33,269 nucleotides of DNA from Nitrospirota bacterium (lineage in GTDB: Bacteria > Nitrospirota > Thermodesulfovibrionia > Thermodesulfovibrionales > JdFR-88), in contig JAJYJK010000025.1 of assembly GCA_021789555.1 (NCBI GenBank), positions 1 through 33,269 of the forward strand, read 5' to 3'. Position 1 is the first letter of the stretch. Each line of letters opens with the position of its first letter. Positions 9,401 to 15,934 of this stretch are shown here, piece after piece. Under the pieces are notes generated by a model, which searched no databases, was not told the origin of the DNA, and saw only the letters and a list, made by a program, of their open reading frames with translations. Made by a program: the position numbers and the translations under genes.

Positions 9401-9500
9401 CCTGTACTGCGGCCCCTTCCTGCCCGATGAGGGCAAGCCGGTCATTAAATCTTACCGCGAGCGTTTGCAGGCCGAATTTTCCGGGCTATCAAAAAGTTGA
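6480..9500 (+). CDS. MalT/SARP-like STAND ATPase transcription regulator
   Basis: A 1006-residue signal-transduction ATPase. After about 30 residues comes a domain typical of MalT-like activators: AKITRPAFSAIFLRKRLFKL, Walker A GPPGAGKT (65-72), CQLDSRDADPATFFYYMGQA and the sensor region FISRAEPP. The middle (about 370-840) is helical and fits TPR-type repeats that bind the inducer. The C terminus (about 844-945) is an OmpR-type winged helix of the SARP/BTAD kind (KIYTLGRFGILKDGKPLVAS, LADTLWPE, ALHRLRNILGDENAVRL), not the LuxR-type HTH of MalT itself. Only the first part of a BTAD follows before the stop. The proposed start is TTG 6480 (TTG 6504 is also possible). Co-directional lipoprotein genes behind it are the likely targets (inference). 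Confidence 0.8.
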   Translation: MVAGSQSELSIKKQNIRAFSLPRTGAGTATLAKITRPAFSAIFLRKRLFKLLEADGGHSATWISGPPGAGKTVLASSFMDGKSSPCLWCQLDSRDADPATFFYYMGQAVKRASPRSRPLPLLTPEYLPGLPAFTRNYFEELCGRFKPPFYIVFDNYHEVGPNSRFHEVIRDGIEAMPRNGRVIFISRAEPPKEFARMRANNSMKVIGWEELALRAEETEKIVRLKLKGHGPGDLAIKLHHMSGGWMAGLALMIEKAKKEAFNPVQIRAIAEDTIFEYFSSEIFEKLDTENENFLIMTSMLPVMDAETARRLTGIEDAGQILRHLYLNNQFVERRFHTDHVYQYHPLFREFLLHAAKERLAGDLPALKEKAALILYEAGRYEDAFELFRDGKRWEWIERLVMENSQSLVAQGRCGVLEDWITCLPADILAGRPWLEYNLGICRMPFNQAESRMHLERALRLFEERKDPAGVFLCWSGIADSCVFGLDNLKLLDEWIPRLGALMRSFGGFPSGQIEARVANSMFMALIYRQPQHPETEAWGERAIQSSRMSGDERLKVLALSNFAFHKLNSGRLEEAAAAIDSFKRSMRSVGMPPLTVITMKWVEVMYYTYTAGNKECQRAVSSGLKLAASSGAYIMNFLLLGQGALSALDAGDLGAANKLIGEIDYFSGRDPLTGKGYYRFLLAYNAMLRKDFQLAVAYVEIALRQALATGFPLATSYCHIEYSHILHELKEHEKALHHLGKAHEIAKQIKYRYMEFICLLTKAHFAFDNGKEKSGLDSLRRGMAIGRECGFMNTYTLLPDVVSALFSKALEAGIETDYAKALISKRNLSPEAPSMDVGDWPWPIKIYTLGRFGILKDGKPLVASRKVQQRPLGLLKALIALGGEGVRKETLADTLWPEAEGDLQLKAFAIALHRLRNILGDENAVRLSGGRVTLDPRRCWVDARAFESMLEKAGYALRNGDGKEVAHLLEKAAALYCGPFLPDEGKPVIKSYRERLQAEFSGLSKS

Positions 9501-9611
9501 CCCTGAACCTGCCGTAAAATAAAGATATTCGCTTCCCGGCCTCCGGTTTGCAGTGGCCCCGCATTCTGTCGAATCCGTATCCAATCCGTATCATCGCAAC
9601 AATTACAATTG
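9120..9611 (+). repeat. Regulator 3' end plus downstream promoter, original copy of a duplication
   Basis: This block begins at GGGCGGGGAAGGAGTAAGG inside the winged-helix coding region, continues through the regulator stop and ends in the promoter region of the next gene. It recurs at 11494-11925 with scattered substitutions, small indels and one 57-base deletion. This copy is intact and in frame. The arrangement puts nearly the same promoter region in front of two different lipoprotein genes. Confidence 0.9.
9572..9609 (+). promoter_or_regulatory. Promoter with tandem AATCCGTAT repeats, copy 1
   Basis: AATCCGTAT occurs at 9572-9580 and again at 9583-9591, an 11-bp period. Twelve bases after the second repeat lies TACAAT (9604-9609), a good -10 hexamer. 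There is no consensus -35 box; the repeats occupy that place. SARP/OmpR-type winged-helix activators are known to bind direct repeats spaced one helical turn apart over the -35 region, so this is a plausible operator for the regulator ending at 9500 (inference). The same arrangement is kept at 11884-11921. Confidence 0.5.
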
Positions 9612-9656
9612 AGCTTCAGCCAGGCAAAAGGGAAGTCAACCATAAAGGAGGGCATC

Positions 9657-11369
9657 ATGAAAAAGCCACGCAAGCAGCATTGGTATTTTATGTTTTTCGC
9701 ATTATTAATAACCTTGTCTTTGTCTCTGTTCGGATGCGGCGGTGGAGGCGGCTCCGCCACTAACACTGGGCAGACTGTCTCAGGTGTTGCGGCTGCTGGC
9801 GCGCCGGTAATCGGGTTTGCTTATCTTAAGGACAGCAGCGGGAAAACCCTTGGGCCAAATGATATAGCCTCTGACGGGTCTTTTTCATTCGATGTCACAG
9901 GGCTTACGCCGCCTTTTTTCCTCAAGGCCGACGGCACTGTGGGTGGCAGCTCCTATGACCTCGTTTCCGCCGCAGTAGGAGCGGGGACGGCCAATATAAA
10001 CCCGCTTACAAACCTGGCGGTCGCCAGTGCCGCAGGTGTTAACGACCCGGCCGCCTGTTACAACAATCCGTCTGCCTGTAATAGTAATATCACCCAGGCC
10101 AATCTTGACACCGCCATAGCCGGCATACAGCATATGCTGCAGCCGCTTCTCACAGCCTATAATGCAGATGTAAATCCCATATCGTCACCCTATACGGCAA
10201 ATAATACCGGTTTGGACGGCGTCTTCGATGTCATGGAGGTCAGCCTGGACACATCAAATGGCTCCGTTACCTTTACGGACAAGACGACGGGCTCGAATAT
10301 CGGCACAGCGACAACCACTACAATGGGCAGCAATCAAATTTCAGCCGTGCCATCAACTCAGACCCTGACCGATATCCAGGGGATAGCGGCCATGCTTTCA
10401 AACTTCGCCACAACCGTTAACAGCAAAGGCGCTAACCTGAGCGCCAACGACCTGGACCCATACTTCGCAACCAATTTTGGCGTCTCTAACGGTTACGACA
10501 GAACCCAGGCCATAGAAGACGCAGTACAGCAATTCTCCAGCCTTAAACAACAAATAACAAACATAACCGGCCTGACGATAATCGCAAAAAACGGCAGTGG
10601 CGATTATGAAATTTCATATACGACCCACATGTCCGACGGCTCATATTTCCAGATGGACCCGCAGCAGGATGATATCTCATTTTGGGTCACTAAGGAAAAC
10701 GGATCGTGGAAGTTCACGGGCAACGGCTACTATAGCACCGTCTGGGCATTAGTCCATACTGAAAGGGAAGTAGCCGTAAACAATTCCGTATCTACAAATA
10801 GCGGCATTTATCTTGAGGTGGATGATCCCGGGAATTTTGGGATTCAAAATGCCGTTGTTACAGGCCCGGGCTTGCCAGCGGGCGGAGTGCAGCTGACCCT
10901 GAATTACCATCCCATGGTTACGATGAATGATGCCACTATAAGCCAGATACCGGATAACGCCGTTTATACTTTTGCCGTCTATAATGGAACGGGACTTGTT
11001 GAGACGAGGACAATAACAGTCCCGAAGAGGCCCTTCATGTCATCAGAGCTTAATGGCATCTTCCCGACACTTGGAGGGGTGACTTCCCACTTGCTTCCGG
11101 CGGCCAATATCGGTGGAACATTCACATTTTCATATACGCCGGCGACGGCATATTCGACAGCCGGCCTCCGGAGCAAATTCGAGTTTTATGACAATAACGG
11201 AGATGGAGCCGACTTCGGCCAAAACTTAATGCTAAATAAAACATCGGCCAGCTACACCACCACATCTCCAACCACCTGGACGCCCACTGGTGCGGAGCTG
11301 AGCTTGGTCTCATCTGATGCCTTTGGCAGAGAAATGTGGTACACGTGGTATTTCGGCGCTATGCCGTAA
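9657..11369 (+). CDS. Secreted lipoprotein, 570 residues
   Basis: ATG 9657 is chosen because AAAGGAGGG ends 4 bases upstream; in-frame codons before it lack an RBS. The protein starts with a lipoprotein signal peptide (KKPRKQHW, a hydrophobic stretch, lipobox LFGC with Cys at about residue 27) and then a Gly run typical of a flexible tether. A short beta-rich region follows (GVAAAGAPVIGFAYLKDSSG), of the carboxypeptidase-regulatory-like kind often found at the start of such lipoproteins. The rest is rich in T, S, N and G and probably beta-structured, with no enzyme motif recognised. It is the first gene behind the regulator and carries one copy of the tandem-repeat promoter. A strong hairpin follows. 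Function unknown; cell-surface or periplasmic location inferred. Confidence 0.75.
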   Translation: MKKPRKQHWYFMFFALLITLSLSLFGCGGGGGSATNTGQTVSGVAAAGAPVIGFAYLKDSSGKTLGPNDIASDGSFSFDVTGLTPPFFLKADGTVGGSSYDLVSAAVGAGTANINPLTNLAVASAAGVNDPAACYNNPSACNSNITQANLDTAIAGIQHMLQPLLTAYNADVNPISSPYTANNTGLDGVFDVMEVSLDTSNGSVTFTDKTTGSNIGTATTTTMGSNQISAVPSTQTLTDIQGIAAMLSNFATTVNSKGANLSANDLDPYFATNFGVSNGYDRTQAIEDAVQQFSSLKQQITNITGLTIIAKNGSGDYEISYTTHMSDGSYFQMDPQQDDISFWVTKENGSWKFTGNGYYSTVWALVHTEREVAVNNSVSTNSGIYLEVDDPGNFGIQNAVVTGPGLPAGGVQLTLNYHPMVTMNDATISQIPDNAVYTFAVYNGTGLVETRTITVPKRPFMSSELNGIFPTLGGVTSHLLPAANIGGTFTFSYTPATAYSTAGLRSKFEFYDNNGDGADFGQNLMLNKTSASYTTTSPTTWTPTGAELSLVSSDAFGREMWYTWYFGAMP

Positions 11370-11399
11370 GATACGTCCGCGCTTTCTGAATTTTTCCGT

Positions 11400-11423
11400 G
11401 AGGGCGGGGCTTGCCCCGCCCTC
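11400..11423 (+). terminator. Strong GC hairpin behind the 570-residue lipoprotein gene
   Basis: GAGGGCGGGGC at 11400-11410 and GCCCCGCCCTC at 11413-11423 form a perfect 11-bp stem with a TT loop, 31 bases after the stop codon. Only a short T-containing tail (TTC) follows, so termination may be inefficient, but position and stem strength fit an intrinsic terminator separating this gene from the next transcription unit. Confidence 0.6.
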
Positions 11424-11493
11424 TTCAAAAACTTGCGATCAATTAATGGCACCAAGGATTTCAGAAAACACGGTTGACACATTTTTTCTGTAG

Positions 11494-11813
11494 GGCGGGG
11501 AAGGAGTAAGGAAAGAGACCCCTGGCCAATACCCTGTGGCCCGAGGCCGATGGGAATTTGCAGCAAAGGGCGTTCACAATGGCTGCAGTGGCTGCGCAGT
11601 ATCCTCGGGGACGAAAATGCAGTGCGTCTGCGCGGCGGAAGGGTTTCCCTGGATTCGCGCCGCTGCTGGGTGGATGCGCGGGCATTCGAGAGCATGCTTG
11701 AGAAGGCCGCCGCCCTGTATCGCGGCCCCTTCCTGCCCGATGAGGGCAAGCCGGTCATTAAATCTTACCGCGAGCGTTTGCAGGCCAGATTTTCCGGGCT
11801 ATCAAAAAGCTGA
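11494..11813 (+). pseudogene. Duplicated 3' fragment of the STAND regulator gene
   Basis: This fragment corresponds to the last ~125 codons of the regulator at 6480-9500. The first part is out of frame (a base added near 11521 and further small changes). From about 11597 the frame reads RSILGDENAVRLRGGRVSLD and continues to RERLQARFSGLSKS and a stop at 11811-11813, like the parent. A 57-base segment is missing where the parent has two copies of TGCTTGAGAAGGCC; exactly one copy remains, so the loss occurred by recombination between them. No start or RBS is present, so it is a coding relic carried along with the promoter region. Confidence 0.85.
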
Positions 11814-11883
11814 CCCTGAACCCGCCGTAAAATAAAGATATTTGCTTCCCGGTCTCCAGTTTGCGGAGACCCGCATTCTCTCG

Positions 11884-11921
11884 AATCCGTATGCAATCCG
11901 TATCATCCCAACAATTATAAT
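11884..11921 (+). promoter_or_regulatory. Promoter with tandem AATCCGTAT repeats, copy 2
   Basis: AATCCGTAT at 11884-11892 and 11895-11903 keeps the 11-bp period of copy 1. The -10 box is a perfect TATAAT at 11916-11921, again 12 bases after the second repeat. The two bases between the repeats differ (GC here, CC in copy 1) while the repeats themselves are unchanged. It drives the 184-residue lipoprotein gene and perhaps the genes after it (inference). Confidence 0.55.
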
Positions 11922-11999
11922 TGCACCACTGTGCTTATCCCGCCAACCTAAAAGAGGCTTGCGGACAAGTTCGGATTAAAAAAAGGAGATAAACATAAC

Positions 12000-12554
12000 G
12001 TGAATGCACGGATTTATGACCATATAATTTCAAGAAGCAGACTGCTTCAGAGCCGGTGGCCTTTGCATCATGCATTAACCTTACTCCCCATAGTAGCGCT
12101 AAGCGTAACGCTCATGGGGTGTGCGACATTCTATGCACCTGCTATCGGAAAGACGACACTCAATGATGTGACAAAGAAACTCGGCGCTCCTCTTCAAAAA
12201 ACAGAGATTGATGACGGTGTAACGAGAGTGCGCTGGTGGCGGAGCGATTTTAGTGGGGTTTCTCGTAGTGGGCAGCAGATCACTATTTTTCTTACATTTT
12301 ATGATGGAGAATTTGGACAGGATAGAGTCTTACGTCGTTGGCGGGCCGTGGATAACAGCATATCACTTGATGACTCCCTTTGGATTCGGCCCCCAAAAAA
12401 CCTTGACTGGTCTAACGGTTACTTTCGCTTCCACGGTAAGTCCGTTCAGTTCGTGGACGACCACCGCACGTGTGCACTTACAACGTTTTTTCCTGATCAT
12501 CAATATCAGGAGTTCAAGGGAATCTTGTATATTGGCCAATGGTCCTGCCGCTGA
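12000..12554 (+). CDS. Lipoprotein, 184 residues
   Basis: GTG 12000 is the start: AAAAGGAGAT lies about 10 bases upstream and no ATG fits. A long n-region is followed by a hydrophobic segment (ALTLLPIVALSVTLMGC) ending in a lipobox with Cys at about residue 41. The beginning of the mature part (IGKTTLNDVTKKLGAPLQKTEIDDG, split here as a run of short motifs) resembles the SmpA/BamE-like layout, in which a G-x-T-x-x-D-V-x-x-x-L-G-x-P helix precedes a small beta sheet. No function is known. The next gene starts 33 bases downstream, so the two are probably co-transcribed from the tandem-repeat promoter. Confidence 0.65.
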   Translation: MNARIYDHIISRSRLLQSRWPLHHALTLLPIVALSVTLMGCATFYAPAIGKTTLNDVTKKLGAPLQKTEIDDGVTRVRWWRSDFSGVSRSGQQITIFLTFYDGEFGQDRVLRRWRAVDNSISLDDSLWIRPPKNLDWSNGYFRFHGKSVQFVDDHRTCALTTFFPDHQYQEFKGILYIGQWSCR

Positions 12555-12587
12555 CAGGCTTTAATTTTCTCCAGGAGGGTTACTAAG

Positions 12588-14285
12588 GTGAGTAAGATGA
12601 GCGCCGGTTGTCATAAAGCGGGAAGGCGAAAAGACATATTCCCAATCTTGTTAACGTTGGGCTTCCTGTGCATGTTTTTTTCCGGCTGTGGGTCGAACTT
12701 CCAATACATTAGAAACATGCATGACCAGGGCAAACTCGCCGAGATTGCGGTAAAGGACAGCAATCCGGCCGCCAGGCGAGTTGCCGTAACGATGCTCACC
12801 GACCAGTCCTTGCTCGCAAAAATCGCTCTTGATGATAAAGATCCTGGAGTTCGCGGGGCCGCCACATGGAGGATCACCGATCAATCCTTGCTGGCGAAAA
12901 TAGCGGCCGAAACCAGGAGTGTGGGCGTCCGGACCGTTGCCATGGAGAGACTTACCGACCCGGTCCTGTTGGCCAGGTTTGCCCTGGAAAACAAGGACAA
13001 GAAAATTCGTCTCTCCGCGGTGGAGACAATTAAAGACCATGCCTTGCTGACGAAGGTCGCGCTAAATGACAGCGCTTGGGAAGTCCGCCGCGCTGCGGCG
13101 CGAAAGATTACGGACCAGACCGTGCTTGCAAAAATCGCCCTTGCGGACAAGGACCGGCGGGTCCGAAAAACCGCGGCCGGGGCGCTCACCGATCAGGCAT
13201 TGCTTGCAAGAATTTCCACGGAGGGCCAGGACGAGGAAGTCCGCGGCATTGCGGCGGCCAAGCTCAAAGATCAAGACATACAAAAAAAGATTGCCCTTGG
13301 GGACAAGGATCCATATATCCGCAGCGTTGCGGTTGGCAAACTGACCGATAAGGCCTTGCTTGCCAGCATTGCGAAGAACGGTCAGGATGCGTTTGTTTGC
13401 GAAACAGCATATGAAAGACTTGATGACCTGAATCATTATCCGTTATTGGCTGTTCTTCGGTCAAAATCCGGCGCGCAGGATAAAATCAAAAGCCTGTTAA
13501 CTTCAAAAGTGTCAAAGGAAGAACTAACTGCCGCGTTACTTGAAGCGGTACGCTTGGGGGACTGGAAAATCTGCAATATGCTGATATCGGCAGGTGCTGA
13601 TATCAATTCGTTAGATTGTGTTAACGTTCTCTACCTGGCGGTGCCTGACCCAAAAATAACAGAGGCCCTTCTCCAAAATGGCGCCCGGGTCGATGATATT
13701 AAAGGTGACAGCGAAAATCCCGTGCAAGCCGCATTTGCCTATCAATGGCTCGCCCGCTTTATGGAAAAGGAGATCAAACAGGGGCGCCTTCCCCTAACTT
13801 TAAAGGGCTATATGATACTTGCCTATGAAATTGCCGCAAGGCATTTCGATTTCGTCGCAAAAAATTATGGCCGTAAGGCGAATTGGGGCATTGTTAAAGA
13901 AATTGGAGTAGCACTGGCAGGGGGCGCCTACGCAGGCCTTAGCCAAATGCAGGCGGCCCAGCAGTCCAATCAGTTGGCCCAAGTCGGTGCCTTACGTCAT
14001 GCCGCCGATTACGGAGGTGGCATTCAGGGCTATGACAGGGCCTTGACCGCTTATGAAAGCGCGGCAAACCAGGAAGTGCTTGCAACCGAACCAGCACATC
14101 TTGCTTCAGCTCAAAACAGTATTAATGCCGCGGCAGATACCGTTTGGGGTTCAGCCGAAACGGACCGTGAAAAGGAGCACGCGGCTCAAAAACTGGCGGA
14201 TGAATGCAAAAAAAAGGCGGCTTGTTATAAGAAAACAGTATCGGGCCTGGGCAGTTGCTACGATTTAATTAAAAACGGCTCATAA
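12588..14285 (+). CDS. Lipoprotein with nine 26-residue HEAT-like repeats and an ankyrin-like segment
   Basis: GTG 12588 is chosen because AGGAGGG (12573-12579) is 8 bases away; ATG 12597 would be too far. The signal peptide ends in FFSGC (Cys34). Residues 46-279 are nine head-to-tail 26-residue repeats of the form D-Q-x-L-L-A-K-I-A-x-x-D-K-D-x-x-V-R-x-x-A, which resemble HEAT or leucine-rich-variant repeats and should form an alpha solenoid. About 314-372 resembles two ankyrin repeats (LLEAVRLGDWKICNMLISAG, ITEALLQNGARVDD). The C-terminal ~170 residues are helical, Ala/Gln-rich and end with three Cys. A membrane-anchored binding scaffold in the periplasm is likely (inference). A 165-residue lipoprotein gene follows 26 bases later. 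Confidence 0.75.
   Translation: MSKMSAGCHKAGRRKDIFPILLTLGFLCMFFSGCGSNFQYIRNMHDQGKLAEIAVKDSNPAARRVAVTMLTDQSLLAKIALDDKDPGVRGAATWRITDQSLLAKIAAETRSVGVRTVAMERLTDPVLLARFALENKDKKIRLSAVETIKDHALLTKVALNDSAWEVRRAAARKITDQTVLAKIALADKDRRVRKTAAGALTDQALLARISTEGQDEEVRGIAAAKLKDQDIQKKIALGDKDPYIRSVAVGKLTDKALLASIAKNGQDAFVCETAYERLDDLNHYPLLAVLRSKSGAQDKIKSLLTSKVSKEELTAALLEAVRLGDWKICNMLISAGADINSLDCVNVLYLAVPDPKITEALLQNGARVDDIKGDSENPVQAAFAYQWLARFMEKEIKQGRLPLTLKGYMILAYEIAARHFDFVAKNYGRKANWGIVKEIGVALAGGAYAGLSQMQAAQQSNQLAQVGALRHAADYGGGIQGYDRALTAYESAANQEVLATEPAHLASAQNSINAAADTVWGSAETDREKEHAAQKLADECKKKAACYKKTVSGLGSCYDLIKNGS
12723..13424 (+). repeat. Nine tandem 78-bp coding repeats
   Basis: The DNA encodes nine 26-residue units without interruption. 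Units 2 to 7 keep D-x-x-L-L-A-x-x-A near their start and V-R-x-x-A in the middle. The DNA units have diverged, so this is an old array maintained at protein level and not a recent microsatellite-like expansion. Confidence 0.75.
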
Positions 14286-14422
14286 ATGAATCTTCAAGGA
14301 GGGATCTGCTAATGGGCATGCGATTTTTGAGGACGTTTATGCTGGCTATCGCGGTAATTGCGGTTTCCGGCTGTGCCGGCACAAGATTGACCGATGACGC
14401 GCTGATGCACTATCAGGTCTCC
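14280..14422 (+). repeat. RBS and 5' end of lipoprotein gene, original copy
   Basis: This 143-base segment, from the intergenic bases before the RBS through codon 37 of the 165-residue lipoprotein, recurs at 14833-14975 with only about ten substitutions and no length change. It is the source of the truncated lipoprotein gene downstream. Confidence 0.9.
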
Positions 14423-14809
14423 GCTGACCGCGCGACGATTATTGTCAAAAGGCCGTGTGTCCTCGGCTTGGGTCGCACTTTTTACGTTCAGGATGATAAG
14501 TCGGAAATCGGCAAAATCGGAACATGCGGGAAGTTAACGTGGGGGCACGAACCCGGATATATTGCTGTTTTAGCGATAAATGACCACAAACAGGCGTCGC
14601 AAGTCATTATTTTCCCCGTAGAAGTCGGCAAAACATACAAATTGGTTTATGAAGTCAAGGGCGCTTATGTCTATTTTGAGCCGGGAAATTTTCCTCAAGA
14701 GTTGATTGCCTTCGAAGATGAATCCAAACCTGAATTCTGGGGGGGATTGTCGCCTCTGCCTAACAAATGGCAAATCGAGTTAAAGAAATTGCAGAAGGGG
14801 CAGCATTAG
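14312..14809 (+). CDS. Lipoprotein, 165 residues, DUF2846-like
   Basis: ATG 14312 follows AAGGAGGG by 8 bases. The signal peptide is short and typical, with lipobox VSGC (Cys at about residue 21). The mature part has the beta-strand pattern seen in small DUF2846-type lipoproteins (from memory): ATIIVKRPCVLGLGRTFYV, then IGKIGTCGKLTW, GYIAVLAI and FPVEVGKTYKLVYEVKGAYV. It probably folds as a compact beta sandwich in the periplasm. The ligand is unknown. It follows the repeat lipoprotein by 26 bases and belongs to the same run. Its 5' end is duplicated just downstream. Confidence 0.7.
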   Translation: MGMRFLRTFMLAIAVIAVSGCAGTRLTDDALMHYQVSADRATIIVKRPCVLGLGRTFYVQDDKSEIGKIGTCGKLTWGHEPGYIAVLAINDHKQASQVIIFPVEVGKTYKLVYEVKGAYVYFEPGNFPQELIAFEDESKPEFWGGLSPLPNKWQIELKKLQKGQH

Positions 14810-14832
14810 GGCGTGCTGCGGTTTAAACCGGT

Positions 14833-14975
14833 TCATAAATGAATCTTCAGGGGGGAATCCGCTAATGGGCACGCGATTTTTGAGGACGTTTATGCTGGCT
14901 ATCGCGGTAATTGCGGTTTCCGGCTGTGTCGGCACAAGATTGACCGATGACGTGCTGATGCACTATCAGGTCTCC
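14833..14975 (+). repeat. RBS and 5' end of lipoprotein gene, second copy
   Basis: Near-identical copy of 14280-14422. It stops abruptly after TATCAGGTCTCC, where the sequence changes to the remains of the beta-repeat gene. This is a recombination junction between two different genes. Confidence 0.9.
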
Positions 14976-14987
14976 ACTTGGCAGTGA
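14865..14987 (+). pseudogene. Truncated lipoprotein gene copy, 40 codons
   Basis: ATG 14865 keeps an RBS-like sequence (CAGGGGGGAA). The frame encodes the signal peptide, lipobox (VSGC) and about 16 further residues, then TWQ and stop at the fusion point. Compared with the full gene, A22 is V and A30 is V. It could still make a tiny membrane-anchored lipopeptide, but most likely it is a relic of the duplication. Confidence 0.7.
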
Positions 14988-15680
14988 AGTAAGGATAACA
15001 ACGATTGTAAGCCATTCCTCAAGCGATTTAAACGGCACGTGGGAGCTTTATTCATTCGAGTCAGGTTCGTACCCTTGGTGGAGCAGGGCACATTTACCAT
15101 CAATAACGGAGCGTGGTCGCTAAATGCAAACCAATGGGACGGCCCTACGATTATGGGGAGCGGGAAAACAACCATTACTTCCACCGGTATTATGAACGTC
15201 ACCGGAACGCTCTCGGATGGAACAAACGTTGACCCGTCCTTCCAGTGCGCGATGGATTCAGGCAAAACCGTGGCTGTTTGCACCCAGACAGACGAAACGG
15301 TCACAACTGCAACAGAAATATATATAATGGTAAAAGCACCTTCAACAAGCATATCCCTGGCCGACCTTGCCGGCACATGGCAGGAGCAGGCGATCGAGTA
15401 TCAGGGGCCTGAATGGGAAAGAGGTCCGATGACACTTAATTCCAGCGGCAGCATCACGGCATACTCGATTACGTATTCAAATGGCTCTGCCGATACGACG
15501 CCGTCTTTCTCGTTTGCAATAAGCGGGCCGGATACGATAACAGCGTCGAATCCGCAAGACAGTTACGCTGCGACATCGCAGTGCTCCCTGGACGCGGACA
15601 AGACCTTAATGGTATGCACTGCTGGCGGCCCAAGCGATTCGGACGCAAAGATGGTTATTTTTCTGAAGAATAGCCGTACG
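14976..15680 (+). pseudogene. Beta-repeat secreted protein gene, truncated at both ends and frameshifted
   Basis: Two related domains are visible, each beginning D-L-x-G-T-W: SDLNGTWELYSFESGSYPWW (from about 15022) and LADLAGTWQEQAIEYQGPEW (from about 15357). Each goes on with beta strands and a final C-x-x-D-x-x-K-T-x-x-V-C motif. The first domain changes frame at a G run (15086-15088). One extra G there would restore AGC AGG GGC ACA and the fit to the second domain. The 5' end is cut by the lipoprotein duplication. The 3' end is cut at 15681 by an IS-like terminus; the frame runs on to a stop at 15698. An extracellular repeat protein is inferred. Confidence 0.65.
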
Positions 15681-15704
15681 TGTAGCCTCTCACATTAATC
15701 CGCC
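15681..15704 (+). repeat. Presumed IS481-like terminal repeat, copy 2 (solitary)
   Basis: Starts TGTAGCCTCTCACATTAATC and matches the terminus at 1203-1226 in 20 of 24 bases. No IS481-type gene follows; the IS21-family element begins 31 bases later, so the rest of this element has been lost or displaced. Confidence 0.55.
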
Positions 15705-15735
15705 ATTTTCTGTCTCGCAAATTCGGATTCCAGGA

Positions 15736-15850
15736 TGTTACGGCCGGTTAAGATCGGACCCATCTGGTCGTTATAAACGGACCCACCCAGAAGTTGCTTG
15801 TTTTTGAGTTCCTGAAGAGATAATGGCGGTTTAAGGATCCACCGGGCGGG
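15736..15850. repeat. Left terminal repeats of the IS21 element
   Basis: The outer repeat is 15736-15762. Related motifs follow at 15766-15787 (TTATAAACGGACCCACC) and 15826-15849 (GGCGGTTTAAGGATCCACC). They are inverted relative to the three copies at the right end. Multiple transposase-binding sites at each end are a hallmark of the IS21 family. Confidence 0.75.
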
Positions 15851-15934
15851 TTTTTTTTGTGGGATTGTATGGATTGTTTCCGGGGACATGGATATCGTAA
15901 TGAGGGGATTGGGGGGAGCCGAGCCTTACGACGG

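Larger units (their letters stand above)
11494..11925 (+). repeat. Regulator 3' end plus promoter, second copy
   Basis: Second copy of the block at 9120-9611. Similarity starts at GGGCGGGGAAGGAGTAAGG and ends near 11925, 75 bases before the next lipoprotein gene. The untranslated part after the stop codon is very well kept (CCGTAAAATAAAGATATT, the tandem AATCCGTAT repeats, the -10 box), while the coding part has decayed. That suggests selection on the promoter and not on the protein fragment. Confidence 0.9.

Noticed and set aside
11474-11500. Perfect TTGACA as a -35 box
   Set aside because: No -10-like hexamer is present 16-18 bases downstream, where the GC-rich regulator duplication begins.
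12723-13424. Tandem array as a CRISPR or non-coding satellite
   Set aside because: The period is 78 bp with in-frame protein-level conservation, no spacer/repeat alternation and no palindromic repeat.
13066-13436. Overlapping shadow frames on both strands in the repeat lipoprotein gene
   Set aside because: They arise from the 78-bp coding periodicity; the plus-strand lipoprotein frame explains the conservation.
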